Assembly (NCBI RefSeq): GCF_021412565.1
Contig: NZ_JAKCLJ010000002.1
Location: forward strand, 186,001-250,000
Source: Shewanella sp. AS1
Lineage (GTDB): Bacteria; Pseudomonadota; Gammaproteobacteria; Enterobacterales; Shewanellaceae
Direction of reading: 5' to 3'
DNA length: 64,000 nucleotides
The translations under genes were made by a program, and so were the position numbers. Shown piece after piece: positions 54,097 through 63,945 of the stretch (position 1 is its first letter; every line of letters starts with the position of its first letter). Under the pieces are notes generated by a model. It made no database searches. It was not told the origin of the DNA and worked only from the letters and a program-made list of their open reading frames with translations.

Positions 54097-54475
54097 AGGT
54101 ATCTATACCCACCATTTGCGATATGGCGTCACGTTTAGCGGCGTACTCACACTTAAGATAGGCTGAGATGGCATAATCAGATGATTGAGTTTGCCTGTCA
54201 TATTCAAGTTTCGCATCTAGCCTATCCGACAGCGCAAATGCTGTGATACTGCGACTTTTTTCACTGCTATTATTGAGCCCTGCCCCAGCTTGTTCCCTTG
54301 CTTCCCCTGTTGCTTCCCTTGTTTTTCCTACATTCGAAAGTGGTGTAATTGCGGGCAGCACAAGAGTTTGCTGAGTTTTATTGATGCCTTCACTCAGACC
54401 AATAGTTTCTCGCTGCAGTGATGAAGGTGCAGAATATGGCTGGGTGCGAAACAAATTGCCGCTAGGAAACTGCAT
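54089..54475 (-). CDS. Hypothetical protein
   Basis: A protein of about 128 residues beginning MQFPSGNLFRTQP and ending SQMVGIDTYV. It is Ser/Thr/Gln-rich in the middle, with a charged helical end (DRLDAKLEYDRQTQSSDYAIS, AAKRDA). No signal peptide, membrane segment or motif is recognised. The start at 54475 is favoured because AGGGGG lies six bases upstream; an ATG at 54478 and a longer frame from 54511 are alternatives. The last codons and stop lie in a 15-bp tandem repeat. Confidence 0.6.
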   Translation of the reverse strand: MQFPSGNLFRTQPYSAPSSLQRETIGLSEGINKTQQTLVLPAITPLSNVGKTREATGEAREQAGAGLNNSSEKSRSITAFALSDRLDAKLEYDRQTQSSDYAISAYLKCEYAAKRDAISQMVGIDTYV

Positions 54476-54576
54476 CATAAGCCCCCTAAAAACGGCAACG
54501 AGCGTTCGCAAGCGGACTTGCTCACTCTTTCTTTAGAAACTGCACGCCTGATCATGCTCATATAGACCTTTATCAG

Positions 54577-54651
54577 TTGCTCTTGTTTAACTTACTGTTA
54601 CTTAAGTTGCTGTTGCTTAAGTTGCTGTTGCTTAAGTTGCTGTCGCTTAGC
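54577..54651. repeat. 15-bp tandem repeat, five copies
   Basis: Units TTGCTCTTGTTTAAC, TTACTGTTACTTAAG, TTGCTGTTGCTTAAG (twice, identical, 54607-54636) and TTGCTGTCGCTTAGC. Intergenic, upstream of the hypothetical gene and downstream of tsaB. Confidence 0.9.
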
Positions 54652-54799
54652 TATGGGGCTTGCTAAGAGATTGAATAGGTGAATGGACGACAGAAACATG
54701 ATCACTGACCCTATCATCTCAACCCATTATAAAACCTATGAACACACACCTAATCATAGACTAATTCCGATACCCTGAGCTTATTCGCTGAATATTCAA

Positions 54800-55513
54800 C
54801 TACTCACGGCCGGGAAGCTTCTTCCAGGTAACTGTGTCTCGCAGGTAAACGGGCTCCAGTCCTTCCACATCGGTAGAGAGTCCAGCTGCATAAGAATAAC
54901 GAGCCAGCGCCAGCATATAGGATGCCTGAGGAAACTTGGCTTCATCGACTAAGCTCATCGTCTCAGATATCAGCTCTGGATAGGCATCAAAGCCTGTGCC
55001 ACAGGCCGCAACCGCCTGCTGATAATCCAGCTCTCGACTCACCTCCTGAGGTTTGCACACGCGCTCACTGCCAACTAAGGTCGCCAAGCCATCACGGTTG
55101 ATAAACTCGCCCCAATAGACTTCCCCCATGCGGGCATCGATAGCCGCGACGACCTGAGTCACTCCTTGTCGTTCGATTGCCTGCTGCGCCATGGCCTGCA
55201 GGGTAGAGATCCCAACAACGGGCAAATCCTGGCCAAGGGCTAAACCTTGAGTCATAGAGGTACAGATGCGGATCCCGGTAAAACTGCCAGGGCCGCGGCC
55301 GTAAGCGATAAGTTCCACCTTATCCAGCCCTATCTCAGCCTGCTTTAATACTTGATCGACCATAGGCAGGAGTCGCTGACTGTGCTCACGGGGCGCATCG
55401 GCCTGCAGGGCATAAATGTTGCCCTGATGACCCAATGCCACCGAGCAAGATTCGGTGCAGGTATCGAGAGCCAGAACAGTCAGGTTAGATGAATTCGCTT
55501 TCGTTTCAGACAT
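54800..55513 (-). CDS. tsaB: tRNA threonylcarbamoyladenosine protein TsaB
   Basis: A protein of about 237 residues with an ASKHA fold: LALDTCTESCSVAL (phosphate-1-like), AYGRGPGSFTGIRI, and AAIDARMGEVYWGEF. With TsaD and TsaE it makes t6A at position 37 of ANN-decoding tRNAs, and it can be proteolytic toward TsaD. The start MSETK is preferred over one four codons upstream; neither has a clear ribosome-binding site. It is downstream of yoaA in the same direction, as in E. coli. Confidence 0.93.
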   Translation of the reverse strand: MSETKANSSNLTVLALDTCTESCSVALGHQGNIYALQADAPREHSQRLLPMVDQVLKQAEIGLDKVELIAYGRGPGSFTGIRICTSMTQGLALGQDLPVVGISTLQAMAQQAIERQGVTQVVAAIDARMGEVYWGEFINRDGLATLVGSERVCKPQEVSRELDYQQAVAACGTGFDAYPELISETMSLVDEAKFPQASYMLALARYSYAAGLSTDVEGLEPVYLRDTVTWKKLPGRE

Positions 55514-55663
55514 AAATAAAACCAAAATATTAACAGCCTAAACTGACACTTATAAGAATCAGAACTTAAGTTAGCTCAGGCTAAACGCAGTTTACTGCGA
55601 AGAAAGAATGGTCGGGATTATAACGTAATTCTCAGTTGCAGCGACAAATTTTAGGACAGGGCC

Positions 55664-55705
55664 AAGGACTAGGGACTAAGGGCTAGGGAATAAGGACTCA
55701 GCGAA
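55664..55705. repeat. Degenerate 14-bp tandem repeat, three copies
   Basis: AAGGACTAGGGACT, AAGGGCTAGGGAAT and AAGGACTCAGCGAA lie in the gap between yoaA and tsaB. Confidence 0.7.
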
Positions 55706-55730
55706 TATGAATGCAATACGCTATTCACCC

Positions 55731-57671
55731 TCAATCGATGCTGTCTAAAAATGACAATACTTTGTTCAGATCTCGGGTGCGCCCCATAGGTGGTAGAGAA
55801 TTAATGAAAGCCTGACCGTATGGACGATTCACTATCCGGTTGTCGCACAAGATAAGCACGCCGCGATCTTTCTCATCCCGAATAAGGCGGCCAACACCTT
55901 GATTTAGGCTGATCACAGCCTGGGGCAAAGACAAAGAGAGAAAGGGATCGCCGCCGTCACGGCTGATCCCCTCGGCTCTGGCTTTATATAAGTTATCGTC
56001 GGGCGAGATAAAAGGCAGCTTGTCTATGATAACGCAGCTCAGCAGCTTACCACGCACATCCACCCCCTCCCAGAAAGCACCTGTGCCCAGCAAAACAGCA
56101 TTGCCAAGCTGGCGATATTTTTTCAGCAGGGTCTGTTTGCCCGCCTGTCCCTGTACCAATAGTGGATAATGAATTCGACCATGGAGCGCACCGGCAACCT
56201 GATTTAACATTCTGTGGCTGGTAAACAGCATAAAAGTGCGCCCCTTGGCGGCATTGATCGCTTTTACTGCCACCTCCACCAGCTGACGGGCGGCGTTGTC
56301 CTGACTCGCAACACTACCCAGATGTCTTGGTACGCAAAACAGTGCCTGACGGCCATAGTCAAAGGGGCTGTCGAGGATAAGAGTACGTGCTTTTACCAAT
56401 CCAAGGGCAGCGGTAAACAGGCGTAAATCACGGTTTATCTGTAAGGTCGCCGAGGTAAATATCCAGCTGGTATCGGCATGAAACAGCGCCTGACACTCTT
56501 TAGCAACATTAATAGGCGCTATCCGCAGCAACGCATTGTGATGGCCAAACTCGATAGAGTAAGCACAGTTGGTATTGTTACATTGAAAAAAACGTTCCAG
56601 GGTATTTAACAGGGCATCGAACTTTTCAACCCCATCATCAAACTCATCATTACGCCCAAGATAACCCAATAGCAGTCGCTTAAATGCCGTGAGTTCCCCC
56701 AATAGCTCCCAGGATTGTGACATCAGCGCTTTTTGCCCGAGCAGCACTCGCCAGTCAGACTGTTCTAGCGCAAACACTTGGCTCTGCCATTGGCTGAGCA
56801 AGCTCTGACAGCGTGCGCTCATCACGGCTATCTGTGGCGAGTCTGCCATAGTGCTCCTGCAAAGCTCACTAAAACCTGTCAGCTGACGTTGTAGACTCTT
56901 AAGGCTCAGCTGCTGGCCGAAATAGGTCACGGCAATATCCGGTAACAGATGAGCCTCATCGAAGATCACCACATCGGGATCGGGCAACAGCTCGGCAAAA
57001 CCTGTCTCCTTTAGCAGACTATCGGCGAAAAAAAGATGATGGTTGACCACGATAACCTTAGCATCGAGGGCCTTCTGCCGCGCCTTACGGGTAAAACAGA
57101 TGTCGTAATGTTCGCAGGCCTTACCGATACAAGACTCTTTTGAGCTCACCACCAAAGGCAGGGCCGGCGAATTTTCAGAGACACTGTTTATCCCGCCTAT
57201 ATCCCCATCCCGGGTCTGACCCGCCCACTGATTGATCTTTAACAGATCATCGAGCACTTGGGTGCTTGTCGCAGACGCGGCATCGAGTTGCTTCTCCAGA
57301 TTGCGCTGACACAGATAGTTATTACGCCCTTTAAGGAGCGCCACTTTCTTGTTCATGCCCAGCATCTGCAGCAGCTCGGGCAGATCCTTGTAAAACAACT
57401 GCTCCTGCAGGTTTTTACTGCCTGTGCTGACAATCACCTGCTTACCGCTTAGCAAGGTAGGAATAAGATAGGCGTAGGTCTTACCCACTCCGGTTCCCGC
57501 CTCGACGACCAGAGTGTTTCCCTTTCCAAAGGCTTGACTGACCGCACTGGCCATGGCTTGTTGCTGCGGGCGACAATTATAACCACTGACCCAACGGGCG
57601 ATGGCCCCCTCACGGGCAAAAACGCGCTCTACTTCCTGAGTCAATCGGTTAACCAATCTCGCTCCAAACAA
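55731..57671 (-). CDS. yoaA: DinG-family helicase YoaA
   Basis: A 646-residue superfamily 2 iron-sulfur helicase. Walker A is EAGTGVGKT (about residues 58-66). Fe-S cysteines lie in LCQRN and SCIGKACEHYDICF, the DEAH box in VIFDEAH, and the C-terminal motif VI in QGVGRLIRDEKDRG. YoaA with HolC aids repair of stalled forks. The called start is a TTG with no good ribosome-binding site. A 20-bp palindrome lies 8-27 bp upstream. Confidence 0.93.
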   Translation of the reverse strand: MFGARLVNRLTQEVERVFAREGAIARWVSGYNCRPQQQAMASAVSQAFGKGNTLVVEAGTGVGKTYAYLIPTLLSGKQVIVSTGSKNLQEQLFYKDLPELLQMLGMNKKVALLKGRNNYLCQRNLEKQLDAASATSTQVLDDLLKINQWAGQTRDGDIGGINSVSENSPALPLVVSSKESCIGKACEHYDICFTRKARQKALDAKVIVVNHHLFFADSLLKETGFAELLPDPDVVIFDEAHLLPDIAVTYFGQQLSLKSLQRQLTGFSELCRSTMADSPQIAVMSARCQSLLSQWQSQVFALEQSDWRVLLGQKALMSQSWELLGELTAFKRLLLGYLGRNDEFDDGVEKFDALLNTLERFFQCNNTNCAYSIEFGHHNALLRIAPINVAKECQALFHADTSWIFTSATLQINRDLRLFTAALGLVKARTLILDSPFDYGRQALFCVPRHLGSVASQDNAARQLVEVAVKAINAAKGRTFMLFTSHRMLNQVAGALHGRIHYPLLVQGQAGKQTLLKKYRQLGNAVLLGTGAFWEGVDVRGKLLSCVIIDKLPFISPDDNLYKARAEGISRDGGDPFLSLSLPQAVISLNQGVGRLIRDEKDRGVLILCDNRIVNRPYGQAFINSLPPMGRTRDLNKVLSFLDSID

Positions 57672-57678
57672 ATCGCTA

Positions 57679-57698
57679 GGATAATGGAGGCATTATCC
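57679..57698. promoter_or_regulatory. Palindrome GGATAATG-GAGG-CATTATCC
   Basis: Perfect 8-bp arms surround a GAGG loop just upstream of yoaA on one strand. On the other strand the loop is a Shine-Dalgarno sequence followed one base after the hairpin by GTG opening a 24-codon frame (57699-57773, MNIREVQVALDHTLK...). It may be an operator for yoaA, or a hairpin controlling the mini-ORF. Both readings are conjecture. Confidence 0.35.
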
Positions 57699-57794
57699 GT
57701 GAATATAAGAGAAGTACAAGTTGCACTCGATCACACTCTTAAGACTAACCATCCCTTAAACAGCCCATTTTAAGGTTCAATTAAAAATTAATGG

Positions 57795-57823
57795 TTGCAC
57801 ATAAAATAAATATTCATTAGTTT
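57795..57823 (+). promoter_or_regulatory. Candidate promoter of the his operon
   Basis: TTGCAC (57795-57800), a 17-bp spacer, then TAGTTT (57818-57823). The -10 match is poor, so the true start site is uncertain; it is the best arrangement upstream of the leader peptide. Confidence 0.35.
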
Positions 57824-57888
57824 AAATGCAGATTCGGCGAAAATTACGCCATATTAAAACCCATTTATGCCTAAGTGAGCAGCACAGA

Positions 57889-57936
57889 ATGAAACAGCGT
57901 TTGAACAACAACCATAGTCACCATCATATGCGGTAG
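57889..57936 (+). CDS. hisL: his operon leader peptide
   Basis: A 15-codon frame encoding MKQRLNNNHSHHHMR, with four His codons in five (H-S-H-H-H). It lies before mutually exclusive hairpins and 157 bp before hisG. Ribosome stalling at the His codons when charged tRNA-His is scarce would favour the antiterminator. The ribosome-binding site is weak. Position, His run and downstream structures make the identification firm despite the short length. Confidence 0.92.
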   Translation: MKQRLNNNHSHHHMR

Positions 57937-58026
57937 CCTTCGGACGCTTACTGCCGGAGGTCTATTTCCTTCTGGCGGCTAACTCAAGATAGATCGAGAC
58001 CCCTGGAAGGAATTCCGGGGGTTTTT
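57937..58026 (+). promoter_or_regulatory. his attenuator (pause, antiterminator and terminator hairpins)
   Basis: Hairpin 1: CCTTCGG (57937-57943) with CCGGAGG (57954-57960). Antiterminator: CCGGAGGTCT (57954-57963) can pair with AGACCCCTGG (57997-58006), eight Watson-Crick pairs plus one wobble. Terminator: ACCCCTGGAA (57999-58008) with TTCCGGGGGT (58013-58022), loop GGAA, followed by TTTT. The antiterminator and terminator share bases 57999-58006 and so exclude each other. Confidence 0.88.
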
Positions 58027-58093
58027 ATTTTTTAACTTACAGTTTGTCTAACAGTTCTAAAATTAAATTAATTTATCGATGAGGAGATCAACC

Positions 58094-58993
58094 ATGCCAG
58101 AGTCAAACAGATTACGCATCGCCATCCAAAAATCCGGCCGTCTTTCGAAAGAGTCGCTCAAGTTGCTCAAAAGCTGTGGGGTTAAATTTAATATTAACGA
58201 ACAACGCCTGATCGCACACTCTGACAATCTGCCCATCGACCTTTTACGGGTACGTGACGATGATATCCCAGGCTTGGTGATGGATGGTGTCGTGGATCTT
58301 GGCATCATTGGCGAAAACGTGCTGGAAGAGGAACAGATAGAGCGGCAAACTCTTGGCAAGCCTGCCGAGTGCATCAAATTACGGGATCTGGACTTTGGCG
58401 GCTGTCGCCTCTCTCTCGCCGTACCGGCCGAGTTTGACTATCAGGATGCTACCTCATTAGAAGGCTTACGCATCGCCACCTCCTACCCCAACCTGTTACG
58501 CCGTTTTATGCAACAAAAAGGCGTGAATTATCGTGACTGTATGCTTAAAGGCTCGGTGGAAGTGGCACCTCGTGCCGGCTTGGCCGACGGGATTTGCGAT
58601 CTGGTATCTACCGGCGCAACTTTAGAGGCCAATGGCCTGTATGAAACCGAAGTGATCTACCGCTCCATGGCCTGCATCATCCAATCAGTGCAGGAGCAGA
58701 CACCGGCCAAACAGGCGCTTATCGATAAAATCCTTTCCCGCGTCAATGGTGTCATCCGCGCCAAAGAGAGCAAATACATTCTGCTGCACGCCCCCACTGA
58801 GACACTGGATCAGATTGTGGCCCTGCTGCCTGGCGCCGAAAACCCAACAGTGCTGCCCCTCAATGACGATACCAACCGGGTCGCAATTCACGCGGTCAGC
58901 ACAGAAGATCTGTTCTGGGATACCATGGAACAGCTCACTAAACTGGGTGCCAGCTCTATCCTGGTGATGCCAATTGAAAAGATGATGGGTTAA
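58094..58993 (+). CDS. hisG: ATP phosphoribosyltransferase
   Basis: A 299-residue long-form HisG, the same length as in E. coli: [31 protein letters not shown], and the PRPP-binding segment [19 protein letters not shown], then the C-terminal regulatory ACT-like domain that binds histidine. It catalyses the first committed step of histidine synthesis. The ATG at 58094 is used because GAGGAG lies directly upstream; an ATG at 58079 overlaps that ribosome-binding site. Confidence 0.97.
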   Translation: MPESNRLRIAIQKSGRLSKESLKLLKSCGVKFNINEQRLIAHSDNLPIDLLRVRDDDIPGLVMDGVVDLGIIGENVLEEEQIERQTLGKPAECIKLRDLDFGGCRLSLAVPAEFDYQDATSLEGLRIATSYPNLLRRFMQQKGVNYRDCMLKGSVEVAPRAGLADGICDLVSTGATLEANGLYETEVIYRSMACIIQSVQEQTPAKQALIDKILSRVNGVIRAKESKYILLHAPTETLDQIVALLPGAENPTVLPLNDDTNRVAIHAVSTEDLFWDTMEQLTKLGASSILVMPIEKMMG

Positions 58994-58997
58994 GACG

Positions 58998-60338
58998 ATG
59001 AGCAGTACAACTCCCCTGCAAACGATTAGCATGCAACAACTTAACTGGAATCAATTGAGTGCCAGTGAGCAAGAGCAGGCCCTTCGCCGCTCGCCACTGG
59101 TTGGCGATCAGGCGCTGGAGCAGAGCGTAAAAAACATTATCGACAGCGTTGCCGATAAAGGCGATGCGGCGCTTATCGACTTCTCAAAACGCTTCGACGG
59201 TATCGAACTTACTAGCCTGGCACTCTCTCCACAGGCGATCGCTGCCGCCTGTGACCGTGTCGATGACAAGATAAAAAATGCCATCGCCCTTGCCATGGAC
59301 AATATCCAAGCCTTTCATCAGGCGCAGGCATATAAGCCCATCGATGTTGAAACGCAAGCCGGTATTCGCTGCGAGCTCAGAAGCGAAGCGATTGAAAAAG
59401 TCGGCCTCTATATTCCCGGTGGCAGTGCACCGCTCATCTCCACCGTACTCATGCTCGCCCTGCCCGCGAAGATCGCAGGTTGTGAGCAACGCATCCTGGT
59501 CAGCCCGCCGCCCATAGACGATGCCATCATCTATGCGGCCAATGCCTGTGGCATCACCCAAATATTTCAGGTTGGCGGCGCTCAAGCCATTGCAGCGCTG
59601 GCGCTGGGAACAGAGTCGATTCCCTCCGTTGATAAGATTTATGGTCCTGGCAACCGTTATGTCACTGAGGCCAAACGTCTTGTCTCCCAGGACAGTCGCT
59701 GTGTGGTTGCTATCGATATGCCTGCCGGGCCGTCCGAAGTCTTGGTGATCGCCGATAAGGATGCTAACCCCGACTTTATCGCCGCCGATCTCCTGTCCCA
59801 GGCTGAGCATGGCCCCGATTCACAGGTGATGCTGGTGACCGACAGCCAGACTCTGGCCGATAAGGTCAATCTTGCCCTCGCCGCGCAACTCTCAACGCTT
59901 CCAAGAGCCGAGATAGCCAGCCAGGCCTTAAGCTGCAGCCGCACCCTGCTGGTAGCGGATCTCAATCAGGCGGCCTTAGTTTCTAACCGCTATGGCCCTG
60001 AGCACTTGATAGTGCAAACCGCCGCGCCACGGGCGTTACTACCCAAACTGCGCGCCGCCGGCTCCATCTTCCTCGGTGCCTATACGCCAGAGTCGGTCGG
60101 CGATTATGCCAGCGGCACCAACCATGTGCTGCCTACCTATGGCTACAGCCGCGCGGTCTCTAGTCTATCGCTGGCAGATTTCAGCCGCCGCTATACGGTA
60201 CAGGAGCTCACCCCTCAAGGCTTACAGCGCCTGGGCGAGAGTGTGATGACCTTAGCGAGCGCAGAGCAGCTAGATGCCCACAAAAATGCCGTGGCACTGC
60301 GACTTTCAAGTTTAAACAAATCAAGCGAGGAGGCGTAA
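58998..60338 (+). CDS. hisD: Histidinol dehydrogenase
   Basis: A 446-residue zinc enzyme with [25 protein letters not shown] substrate region (residue 130s-150s), [36 protein letters not shown] and GPEHL motifs. It oxidises L-histidinol to histidine in two NAD-dependent steps. It starts 4 bp after hisG. About 12 residues at the N terminus exceed the usual enterobacterial start. Confidence 0.97.
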   Translation: MSSTTPLQTISMQQLNWNQLSASEQEQALRRSPLVGDQALEQSVKNIIDSVADKGDAALIDFSKRFDGIELTSLALSPQAIAAACDRVDDKIKNAIALAMDNIQAFHQAQAYKPIDVETQAGIRCELRSEAIEKVGLYIPGGSAPLISTVLMLALPAKIAGCEQRILVSPPPIDDAIIYAANACGITQIFQVGGAQAIAALALGTESIPSVDKIYGPGNRYVTEAKRLVSQDSRCVVAIDMPAGPSEVLVIADKDANPDFIAADLLSQAEHGPDSQVMLVTDSQTLADKVNLALAAQLSTLPRAEIASQALSCSRTLLVADLNQAALVSNRYGPEHLIVQTAAPRALLPKLRAAGSIFLGAYTPESVGDYASGTNHVLPTYGYSRAVSSLSLADFSRRYTVQELTPQGLQRLGESVMTLASAEQLDAHKNAVALRLSSLNKSSEEA

Positions 60339-61406
60339 ATGAGCCAGTCACTTAATCTTGCCCAGCGCCTCGCCCGCCCTGAGCTGTTGACCTTAGAACC
60401 CTATCAGTCGGCCCGTCGTATAGGCGGTGAAGGACAGGTGTGGATCAATGCCAACGAGTCACCTTTTAATAACAGCGATTTGCTTGGCCTAAACCGTTAT
60501 CCCGAATGTCAGCCCGCTGAACTGATTAACGCCTACGCGCAATACGCTGGGGTCACGCCAAATCAGGTGCTCACCAGCCGAGGCGCAGATGAAGCCATTG
60601 AGCTGCTTATTCGCACCTTCTGTACGCCGGGAGAAGACAGCATTGCCTGTTTTGGCCCGACTTATGGCATGTACGCCATCAGCGCCCAAACCTTTAATGT
60701 TGGCGTCAATGCCTTGCGCCTAACCTCTGATTATCAGCTGCCATCAGATATTGTCACTCAGGTGGGCGATGCAAAAATCGTTTTCATCTGTAATCCAAAC
60801 AACCCTACCGGGACCGTTATCGCACCTGAATTGATTGAGCAAGTGATCAAGGCCATGCCTGATAAGTTGGTGGTGGTCGATGAAGCCTATATCGAGTTTT
60901 GTGCGAGCTTTAGCGTCGCCAATCTGATTGAGCGTTACGAAAACCTGGTGGTGCTTAGAACCTTGTCAAAAGCCTTCGCCTTAGCGGGCGCCCGCTGCGG
61001 CTTTATGCTGGCCAACCCCGAGGTGATCGAGATGGTGATGCGGGTTATCGCTCCCTATCCAGTGCCGCTGCCGGTCTCAGTGCTTGCGTGTCAGGCATTA
61101 AGTCCTACAGGCATAGAGACAATGAAAACCCAGGTAGCGCAGCTTAAACAAAATGGCCTGCGTCTGACCGAAGCCCTGATGCGCATGGGCGCCACTGTTC
61201 TGCCCGCACACGGCAACTTTATCTTGGCCAGTTTTGAGGATGTCGCCCTGGTGCAAAGCGCACTCAAACAGGCCGGTGTGGTAGCGCGAGCCTATAAAGA
61301 CCCGGCGCTGGCGAGCAGTGTCCGTTTTAGCTTTGCCAGTGATGAACAAACCGATCTAATAATCGAGCAATTGATCGATCTGCTTATCAAGATAAAAAGC
61401 CAATAG
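60339..61406 (+). CDS. hisC: Histidinol-phosphate aminotransferase
   Basis: A 355-residue class II PLP aminotransferase: NANESPFNNS, GADEAIELLIRTF, CNPNNPTGT, VVDEAYIEF, and the PLP Lys in TLSKAFALAGARCG. It converts imidazole-acetol phosphate to histidinol phosphate. It begins immediately after the hisD stop, with GAGGAGG inside the end of hisD. Confidence 0.97.
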   Translation: MSQSLNLAQRLARPELLTLEPYQSARRIGGEGQVWINANESPFNNSDLLGLNRYPECQPAELINAYAQYAGVTPNQVLTSRGADEAIELLIRTFCTPGEDSIACFGPTYGMYAISAQTFNVGVNALRLTSDYQLPSDIVTQVGDAKIVFICNPNNPTGTVIAPELIEQVIKAMPDKLVVVDEAYIEFCASFSVANLIERYENLVVLRTLSKAFALAGARCGFMLANPEVIEMVMRVIAPYPVPLPVSVLACQALSPTGIETMKTQVAQLKQNGLRLTEALMRMGATVLPAHGNFILASFEDVALVQSALKQAGVVARAYKDPALASSVRFSFASDEQTDLIIEQLIDLLIKIKSQ

Positions 61407-61478
61407 AGTAAGTGCGTGAGAGCGAGCATCTCACTCAAATTAAGATGCTAAGTAAGAGTTGAATTAAAGGGAGTAGCG

Positions 61479-62546
61479 ATGAAACAAAAGATACTTTTTA
61501 TCGACAGAGATGGCACCATTATCGAAGAACCCATCACAGACAAACAGGTCGATAGCCTGAGCAAACTGGTATTTGAACCCCAGGTGATCCCAGCGCTGCT
61601 TAAGCTGCAGGCGGCCGGATATCGGCTAGTCATGGTGAGTAATCAGGATGGGCTGGGCACCCCCTCGTTTCCTAAAGAGGATTTCGACGCACCTCAGGAT
61701 ATGATGATGCAGATCCTCACAAGTCAAGGGATCGTTTTCGATGAGGTGCTTATCTGTCCTCATTTTGATGATGAAAACTGCAGCTGTCGCAAACCCAAAC
61801 TCGGCCTGGTAAAGCCATACCTCACCGAAGGGCGCATCGATTTTACCCGCTCTGCCGTGATAGGCGACAGAGCGACCGATATGGGCTTGGCCGACGCCAT
61901 GGGCATTTTGGGGCTGCAATATCACAGTGAAACCTTAAATTGGGATGCCATAGCAAAACAGTTACTCAGTAGTAACCGCATCGCAACTGTCATTCGCACT
62001 ACAAAGGAAACCAATATTCGCGTCACTGTCGATCTCGACAGCCAGCAAAAGAGTCTGATCAAAACAGGCATAGGCTTTTTTGACCACATGCTGGATCAAA
62101 TAGCGACCCACGGCGCCTTTAAGATGGACGTGAGTGTGGATGGCGATCTGGAGATAGACGATCATCACAGCGTCGAAGATACCGGTCTCGCCATAGGCGA
62201 TGCCCTAAGAGAAGCCTTAGGTGACAAACGAGGCATTGCCCGCTTTGGTTTCAGCATTCCTATGGACGAGGCCAATGCCAGCTGCTTGCTCGACCTGTCC
62301 GGTCGCCCTTTTATCAAATTTGAAGGGCAATTTGAGCGGGAGATGGTGGGAGAAATGGCCACGGAAATGGTGCCACACTTCTTCCGCTCCTTCGCCGATG
62401 GACTGCGCTGCACCCTGCATATATCTACCACTGGCGACAACGACCATCACAAGGTAGAGAGCCTGTTTAAAGTGCTAGGCCGCACCTTGCGCCAAGCCAT
62501 TAAAGTTGAGGGTGACACCCTGCCATCGAGTAAAGGTGTATTATGA
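61479..62546 (+). CDS. hisB: Bifunctional histidinol-phosphatase/IGP dehydratase
   Basis: A 355-residue fusion. The N-terminal HAD phosphatase has FIDRDGT (catalytic Asp pair, residues 7-13), [11 protein letters not shown], and zinc-binding Cys/His in [15 protein letters not shown]. The C-terminal imidazoleglycerol-phosphate dehydratase has [13 protein letters not shown] and [11 protein letters not shown]is-rich manganese sites. It performs steps 7 and 9 of the pathway. It overlaps hisH by 4 bp. Confidence 0.97.
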   Translation: MKQKILFIDRDGTIIEEPITDKQVDSLSKLVFEPQVIPALLKLQAAGYRLVMVSNQDGLGTPSFPKEDFDAPQDMMMQILTSQGIVFDEVLICPHFDDENCSCRKPKLGLVKPYLTEGRIDFTRSAVIGDRATDMGLADAMGILGLQYHSETLNWDAIAKQLLSSNRIATVIRTTKETNIRVTVDLDSQQKSLIKTGIGFFDHMLDQIATHGAFKMDVSVDGDLEIDDHHSVEDTGLAIGDALREALGDKRGIARFGFSIPMDEANASCLLDLSGRPFIKFEGQFEREMVGEMATEMVPHFFRSFADGLRCTLHISTTGDNDHHKVESLFKVLGRTLRQAIKVEGDTLPSSKGVL

Positions 62547-63211
62547 TCTCAGATAAAGACAGCACCATTATCATAGACACAGGCTGTGCCAATTTAAGCT
62601 CGGTACGCTATGCCTTTGAGCGCATCAATGCCGATGTGGAGATCAGCGATGATATAGATAAAATCCGCAACGCCACTCGAATCGTCTTACCCGGCGTCGG
62701 CAGCGCTCAGGCAGCGATGGCCTCACTTAGATCAAAAAATTTGATAGCAGTTATTCAGTCATTAACACAGCCTGTGCTTGGGGTCTGCCTGGGTATGCAG
62801 ATGATGACTAACTCCTCAACCGAGAAAGGGATCAATGATGATGGGGATGCTTGTGCCTGTCTTGGCCTTATCGATACAGAAATTAGTGACTTAGACAGTA
62901 AGGGGCTGCCACTGCCCCACATGGGCTGGAACCAGATCTCACCCAGTGCTCATCCCCTGTTTAACGGGATAGCAGACGGCAGTTATGTCTATTTTGTTCA
63001 CAGCTATCGCGCCCCCCTGAGTCAGTACACCATAGCCCAGAGCGAATATGGCGAACGTTTCAGTGCCGCTATCGCTAAGGATAATTTTATGGGCGTACAG
63101 TTTCACCCGGAAAAAAGTGCCGCTGTCGGGGCACAAATCCTCAAAAACTTCATGAAAATGACGTCTGATAACTTACCATCTAGATTAACTCCCTCGGAGG
63201 CTGAACTATGA
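62543..63211 (+). CDS. hisH: Imidazole glycerol phosphate synthase glutaminase subunit
   Basis: A 222-residue class I glutamine amidotransferase with catalytic Cys in GVCLGMQMM (about residue 80), and His/Glu in VQFHPEKS. It feeds ammonia to HisF. It is somewhat longer than the usual 196 residues, owing to a loop ([16 protein letters not shown]) and a C-terminal extension after FMKM. It overlaps hisB and hisA by 4 bp each, indicating translational coupling. Confidence 0.96.
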   Translation: MISDKDSTIIIDTGCANLSSVRYAFERINADVEISDDIDKIRNATRIVLPGVGSAQAAMASLRSKNLIAVIQSLTQPVLGVCLGMQMMTNSSTEKGINDDGDACACLGLIDTEISDLDSKGLPLPHMGWNQISPSAHPLFNGIADGSYVYFVHSYRAPLSQYTIAQSEYGERFSAAIAKDNFMGVQFHPEKSAAVGAQILKNFMKMTSDNLPSRLTPSEAEL

Positions 63212-63945
63212 TCATTCCCGCTATCGATCTCATCGAGGGGCAAGTGGTGCGCCTCTATCAGGGGGATTACAATCAGCAAACCACCTTCGATTTAAGTCCG
63301 CTCGCTCAATTGCAATCCTATCAGGCACAAGGAGCCAGATGGTTGCATATCGTGGACTTAACCGGCGCCAAAGATCCCGCCAAACGTCAAACCGCCTTGA
63401 TAGGTCAACTGGTCAATGGCCTCGATGCCAAGATACAGGTAGGCGGCGGTATTCGCAGCGAAGCCCAGGTCGCCGAACTGCTGGAAATTGGCGTTAAGCG
63501 CGTGGTGATCGGCTCACTTGCGGTTAAACAAACTGAGCTGGTACAGCGCTGGTTTGAAAAATATGGCAGCGAAGCCATCTGCCTGGCGCTGGATGTGAAC
63601 ATTAACGATCAGGGTGAGAAAATTGTCGCCGTATCGGGCTGGCAAACTGGTGGCGGTAAGACCTTAGAGTCTTTGGTCGAGTCTTTTAGCCCCTTTGGCC
63701 TTAAACATGCGCTGGTGACAGACATCAGTCGCGATGGCACATTACAAGGCAGTAATACCGAACTTTATCAAGAGATTGCCGCCCTGTATCCCGATATTCA
63801 ATGGCAGGCTTCTGGTGGGATAGCAAGCTTAGACGATGTTGCGGCAGTGCGCGACAGCGGCGCCAGCGGCATCATCATAGGTAAAGCCCTACTAATTGAA
63901 AATTTCAGCGTCGAGGAGGCAATTGCATGCTGGCCAAACGAATAG
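63208..63945 (+). CDS. hisA: ProFAR isomerase
   Basis: A 245-residue (beta/alpha)8 barrel: [21 protein letters not shown] (catalytic Asp), [10 protein letters not shown] and [14 protein letters not shown] (second catalytic Asp), ending [13 protein letters not shown]. It isomerises ProFAR to PRFAR. It overlaps hisF by 19 bp. Confidence 0.97.
   Translation: MIIPAIDLIEGQVVRLYQGDYNQQTTFDLSPLAQLQSYQAQGARWLHIVDLTGAKDPAKRQTALIGQLVNGLDAKIQVGGGIRSEAQVAELLEIGVKRVVIGSLAVKQTELVQRWFEKYGSEAICLALDVNINDQGEKIVAVSGWQTGGGKTLESLVESFSPFGLKHALVTDISRDGTLQGSNTELYQEIAALYPDIQWQASGGIASLDDVAAVRDSGASGIIIGKALLIENFSVEEAIACWPNE

Noticed and set aside
57699..57773. 24-codon frame upstream of hisL as a confirmed gene
   Set aside because: A good Shine-Dalgarno is present but the frame is too short to judge coding from one sequence; kept only as a finding.
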